Shown piece after piece: positions 5,820-7,806 of a DNA stretch of 7,806 nt. How positions within the stretch are numbered: position 1 is the first letter of the stretch; each line of letters begins with the position of its first letter. The position numbers and the translations under genes were made by a program. The notes beneath the pieces were generated by a model, which was not told the DNA's origin, did no database searches, and saw only the letters and a list, made by a program, of their open reading frames with translations. This DNA comes from Pseudomonadota bacterium (GTDB lineage Bacteria; Desulfobacterota; DSM-4660; Desulfatiglandales; B25-G16): NCBI GenBank assembly GCA_030633645.1, contig DAOVRY010000024.1, positions 1-7,806 of the forward strand. The letters are read 5' to 3'.

Positions 5820-6318
5820 TATCGCCCTTTTTTATTAACTTATCTATCTTTTTCCTATAAAGATTTCTCTTGAGATGACTCACATGGTCAAGTATCAGTT
5901 TCCCATTCAGGTGGTCAATCTCATGCTGGATGCAGATGGCGAGCAGATCTTCTGCCTCAATATCAATGGGTTTCCCATACCTGTCCACGCCCTTCACCTT
6001 AAGGTATTTTTTCCGGGTAATCTCTTCTTGAAAGTCTGGTACGCTGAGACACCCCTCTTCAAACTCTATCTTGTCCTCTGCCAAGACAATGGTGGGATTA
6101 ATCAATACATTTAGATCCTTGCCTTTCTCTCTATATTTGATATCAAAGATAATAACCCTCTTTGGTACTCCGACCTGATTTGCAGCGAGACCTATGCCTG
6201 ATGCCTCATACATAACCTTGCCCATGTTATCTATGAGATTCTGAATTTCATCATCGATATTGACAACAGGTTCCGCCTGCTTTTTTAGGATAGGATCTGG
6301 ATAGGTACATATCTTCAT
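5797..6318 (-). CDS. def: Peptide deformylase
   Basis: 173 residues, typical length. It removes the formyl group from nascent N-formylmethionine, undoing at the ribosome exit the modification made by the neighbouring Fmt. Motif 1 GIGLAANQVG (41-50), motif 2 EGCLS (88-92, metal ligand C90), motif 3 HEIDH (132-136, metal ligands H132 and H136, catalytic E133). The start MKICTYPDPIL is the canonical beginning of the family. A lysine-rich tail (LYRKKIDKLIKKG) extends past the catalytic core. First gene of the def-fmt operon; the stop overlaps the fmt start. The leader begins about 35 nt upstream if the promoter proposed at 6360-6388 is right. Confidence 0.97.
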   Translation of the reverse strand: MKICTYPDPILKKQAEPVVNIDDEIQNLIDNMGKVMYEASGIGLAANQVGVPKRVIIFDIKYREKGKDLNVLINPTIVLAEDKIEFEEGCLSVPDFQEEITRKKYLKVKGVDRYGKPIDIEAEDLLAICIQHEIDHLNGKLILDHVSHLKRNLYRKKIDKLIKKGDNGYGSIL

Positions 6319-6359
6319 GGCTCACTAACCCCACAGAATTCCGCTCCTACGAGCATTTC

Positions 6360-6388
6360 AATCTAACTGCTTCCCTCACAAAAATCAA
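6360..6388 (-). promoter_or_regulatory. def: Candidate promoter of def-fmt
   Basis: On the minus strand: -35 TTGATT (6383-6388), exact 17-bp spacer, -10 TAGATT (6360-6365); each box matches 4 of 6. Position and direction fit transcription of def, whose ATG is at 6318. Match quality is moderate. Confidence 0.35.
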
Positions 6389-6414
6389 GCTGATATAGGC
6401 TGGGGTTTACTTAG

Positions 6415-6472
6415 CTTTGAGTGGAATCCATTATTTCTGAGCGAATGATAGATTCCACTAATAGAATCAAAG
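6415..6472. repeat. Long bulged hairpin upstream of the def promoter
   Basis: CTTTGA (6415-6420) pairs with TCAAAG (6467-6472), and directly inside it GTGGAATC (6421-6428) pairs perfectly with GATTCCAC (6451-6458). The arms differ by an 8-nt bulge on the right side and close a 22-nt loop. ATAGATTCCACT (6448-6459) recurs identically at 6681-6692, inside the nested palindrome before rsmG. It lies upstream of the proposed def promoter, so it is more likely a DNA-level element or repeat than part of the def mRNA. Confidence 0.5.
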
Positions 6473-6549
6473 TTTGTAAAGAGAATCATCATATTCATGA
6501 GACCCAAGCAAAACCTATTAGAAAACTGCCGGGGACAAGGAAATATCAG

Positions 6550-6572
6550 CAAGATACCAGTGTCTTATCTTG
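6550..6572. promoter_or_regulatory. Operator-like palindrome overlapping the -35 box of the rsmG-directed promoter
   Basis: CAAGATA (6550-6556) and TATCTTG (6566-6572) form a perfect 7-bp inverted repeat with 9-bp spacing. The right arm overlaps the TTGACA at 6570-6575. Its centre, CCAGTGTCT, resembles the start of the outer arm of the following element (CCTAGTGTCTC at 6603). The position suits a repressor site; the regulator is unknown. Confidence 0.4.
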
Positions 6573-6598
6573 ACAACAGTCTGCGCTAAAACTATCCT
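6570..6598 (+). promoter_or_regulatory. rsmG: Sigma70-like promoter directed at rsmG
   Basis: Perfect -35 TTGACA (6570-6575), exact 17-bp spacer, -10 TATCCT (6593-6598, 4 of 6). Transcription would start near 6605, inside the left outer arm of the nested inverted repeat, giving rsmG a leader of about 270-285 nt. Confidence 0.55.
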
Positions 6599-6601
6599 GA
6601 T

Positions 6602-6905
6602 ACCTAGTGTCTCGTATCATATGTTTATAGAACTATCCTAGACAGAGGCATGGGCTGTTCCTGAAAGGTGATATCTCAAAATAGATTCCACTGGACCCTG
6701 CCGTGTTATTATCTTTGAGGTTTCACGCCCCGAAAATAAAAGTCTTGAGATAATGCTTTTTGAAACCTCAAAGATAATAACACCTCCTGTTGAGCCTATA
6801 GATATCGCCTTGAGGGAATAGGGCATGCCTTATGAAAAAGCTGGGTCACTGATTCCCAAATACCGTATTCTTAGATGCCCGAATTTATGGTACGAGACAC
6901 TAGGT
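6602..6905. repeat. Nested triple inverted repeat between promoter and rsmG coding region
   Basis: Three concentric arm pairs share one centre region. Outer: 6602-6620 with 6887-6905, 18 of 19 bp. Middle: 6646-6676 with 6800-6830, 24 of 31. Inner: 6703-6725 with 6761-6783, a perfect 23 bp around a 35-nt loop. Single-stranded DNA or RNA could fold into one long interrupted hairpin. The right outer arm covers codons 5-11 of the rsmG frame, including its second ATG. No target-site duplication is evident outside the outer arms. It is either a foldback/MITE-like relic or a structured rsmG leader. Part of the right middle arm recurs downstream of rsmG (7697-7742). Apart from these repeats, the promoter and the hairpins, 6319-6874 holds no gene I can support. 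Confidence 0.75.
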
Positions 6906-7627
6906 TCAAGCCACTCAACCCCAAACAATTAACTCATTTCATTGAAGATATCCAGAGAACCTTGAGCATCGAAGACCTTAAACTATTAAAAGAGGGGGCC
7001 CATGAATTTGGGGTTGAGCTTTCAGAAAAACAAGTATCCCTTTTTGCCCTGTTCCTGGATGGGCTATGCTTATGGAACCAGCGCATGAATCTCACGGGCA
7101 TATCGGAAAGAAGAGAAATGATGATCAAACTCCTTCTCGATCCCCTCGTTGCACTCCCGTATCTTCCGTCAGGTGGAACAGTACTCGATGTAGGATCAGG
7201 GGCTGGCATTCCAGGGTTGCCATTAAAGATAGCGAGAAACGAATTGGAGGTCCACCTTCTTGAATCAAAGGCCAAAAAGGTCAGCTTCTTAAGGAATATG
7301 ATTAGAACCTTGGGCCTCACAGGGATTGCGGCATATGAGGGTCGGGCAGAAAAAAGACTTACTCCATCGGGACTTTTCCCCTCCTATGACGTGGTAACTG
7401 CGCGTGCCTTGGCTCCTCTAAAGAAAACTATTGGTATATGTTCTCCCTATCTTAAACAAGGCAGTCTTTTGGTAACATTCAAGGGGTCAAAGGTTAACCA
7501 AGAAATTCAAGATAGCGAAAGATTGCTTGAGGAATCACACCTTAGGATGAGCAAGAAAATTTCCTACCGTTTGCCAGAAACGGGGGGAAATCGGTATCTC
7601 GTCATCCTGAAAAAGGAAACCAATTAG
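6875..7627 (+). CDS. rsmG: 16S rRNA (guanine-N7)-methyltransferase RsmG (GidB)
   Basis: It methylates N7 of G527 (E. coli numbering) of 16S rRNA with S-adenosylmethionine, near the decoding site. In the 250-residue reading: LCLWNQRMNLTGISE (64-78) is the family's N-terminal motif, VLDVGSGAGIPGLPLKIA (103-120) is SAM motif I, LLESKAKKVSFLR (128-140) follows with acidic E130, then GRAE 156-159, VTARALAPL 174-182, FKG 202-204 and RYLVIL 240-245. Usual length is about 205-240, and recognisable homology starts near residue 33. The first 30 residues are partly encoded by an inverted-repeat arm. Neither ATG (6875, 6887) has a good ribosome site; the only other in-frame start nearby is TTG at 6962. 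The start is therefore uncertain. Not beside mnmG or parA, its common neighbours. Confidence 0.93.
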   Translation: MPEFMVRDTRFKPLNPKQLTHFIEDIQRTLSIEDLKLLKEGAHEFGVELSEKQVSLFALFLDGLCLWNQRMNLTGISERREMMIKLLLDPLVALPYLPSGGTVLDVGSGAGIPGLPLKIARNELEVHLLESKAKKVSFLRNMIRTLGLTGIAAYEGRAEKRLTPSGLFPSYDVVTARALAPLKKTIGICSPYLKQGSLLVTFKGSKVNQEIQDSERLLEESHLRMSKKISYRLPETGGNRYLVILKKETN

Positions 7628-7629
7628 TA

Positions 7630-7683
7630 CCGTTCAAAAGTGTTTACTCAATGGTATATTGGTTAGAGAACGGGTACACACTT
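7630..7683. repeat. Interlocked inverted repeats just after rsmG
   Basis: CCGTTC (7630-7635) pairs with GAACGG (7668-7673). AAGTGTTTAC (7638-7647) pairs at 9 of 10 bp with GTACACACTT (7674-7683). The order A-B-A'-B' means the two stems either form a pseudoknot-like fold or are mutually exclusive. There is no T-tract, so this is not a standard intrinsic terminator. Confidence 0.35.
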
Positions 7684-7696
7684 GCCTCTATCCGGT

Positions 7697-7742
7697 CATG
7701 CCCATTTTCTCAAGGCGCTATCTACAGGCCTCAAGGGAGGTG
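7697..7742. repeat. Second copy of the rsmG-leader repeat, downstream of rsmG
   Basis: This segment matches the reverse complement of 6781-6827. A 21-bp core (7709-7729 against 6794-6814) is identical at 19 positions, and similarity extends on both sides (starting CATGCCC, ending GGAGGTG) with small gaps. Together with the left middle arm of the nested element this makes three related copies within about 1.1 kb. The remaining bases to the window end show no gene I can identify; the minus strand is open from the edge to a stop at 7696-7698 (36 residues) without a recognisable motif. Confidence 0.5.
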
Positions 7743-7806
7743 GCCAAATCTGTGGGGTTTGGATGAACCAGACAGACACTCCTAGGGCTTCAGAGGTGTA
7801 AACCCC

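Noticed and set aside
6638..6826. 62-residue minus-strand frame across the inner palindrome
   Set aside because: Openness follows largely from the palindrome (the plus strand is open too); there is no recognisable domain and the product repeats near-identical segments encoded by both arms.
6415..6905. CRISPR array or known riboswitch in the def-rsmG spacer
   Set aside because: Repeats are inverted and nested, not regularly spaced direct repeats, and no conserved riboswitch core that I recognise is present.
7696..7806. Partial minus-strand gene entering from the right edge
   Set aside because: Only 36 residues with no recognisable motif, overlapping a repeat copy; insufficient evidence.

Overview
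The window looks like chromosomal DNA from a Gram-negative, probably anaerobic bacterium. The general look of the proteins (fused CysM/CysRS, RadC-N small protein, Def/Fmt) suggests Desulfobacterota or a related former deltaproteobacterial lineage. That placement is an inference from protein character, not from a marker gene. Base composition is moderate, the tRNA genes encode their own CCA, and sigma70-like promoters are visible.

Layout. The left edge (1-52, minus strand) holds a scrap resembling a DDE transposase. A hairpin at 120-150 precedes a 772-residue fusion gene (170-2488, plus). Its N-terminal half is a CysM-type cysteine synthase. Its C-terminal half is a full-length cysteinyl-tRNA synthetase-like domain that keeps most of the zinc/cysteine pocket but has lost both ATP-binding signatures (HIGH and KMSKS). 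From 2511 to 3132 two minus-strand serine tRNA genes (anticodons GCT and TGA) flank about 440 bp of repeat-rich DNA. That stretch carries the C-terminal remnant of a 23S-rRNA-intervening-sequence (four-helix-bundle) protein. From 3339 to 4804 a compact plus-strand operon encodes a 56-residue excisionase/MerR-like HTH protein, a RadC N-terminal domain without its catalytic domain, and a serine racemase-like PLP dehydratase that overlaps the preceding gene by 11 bp. Converging on it from the right are overlapping fmt and def (minus, 4848-6318), the pair that formylates and deformylates initiator methionine. rsmG (plus) closes the window.

The def-rsmG intergenic region (6319-6874) is the most structured non-coding part. 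A TTGACA-17-TATCCT promoter with an overlapping palindrome points at rsmG. It is followed by a nested set of inverted repeats: outer 19 bp (18/19), middle 31 bp (24/31) and a perfect inner 23 bp. The outermost arm covers the rsmG ATG codon at 6887. This could be a long regulated leader or an old foldback/MITE-like element. A related copy of part of it lies downstream of rsmG.

Functional theme: amino-acid and translation housekeeping (cysteine synthesis plus CysRS-like domain, tRNA-Ser, Fmt/Def, 16S rRNA methylation, serine/threonine catabolism). The strongest candidates for something undescribed are the CysM/pseudo-CysRS fusion and the nested palindrome before rsmG.
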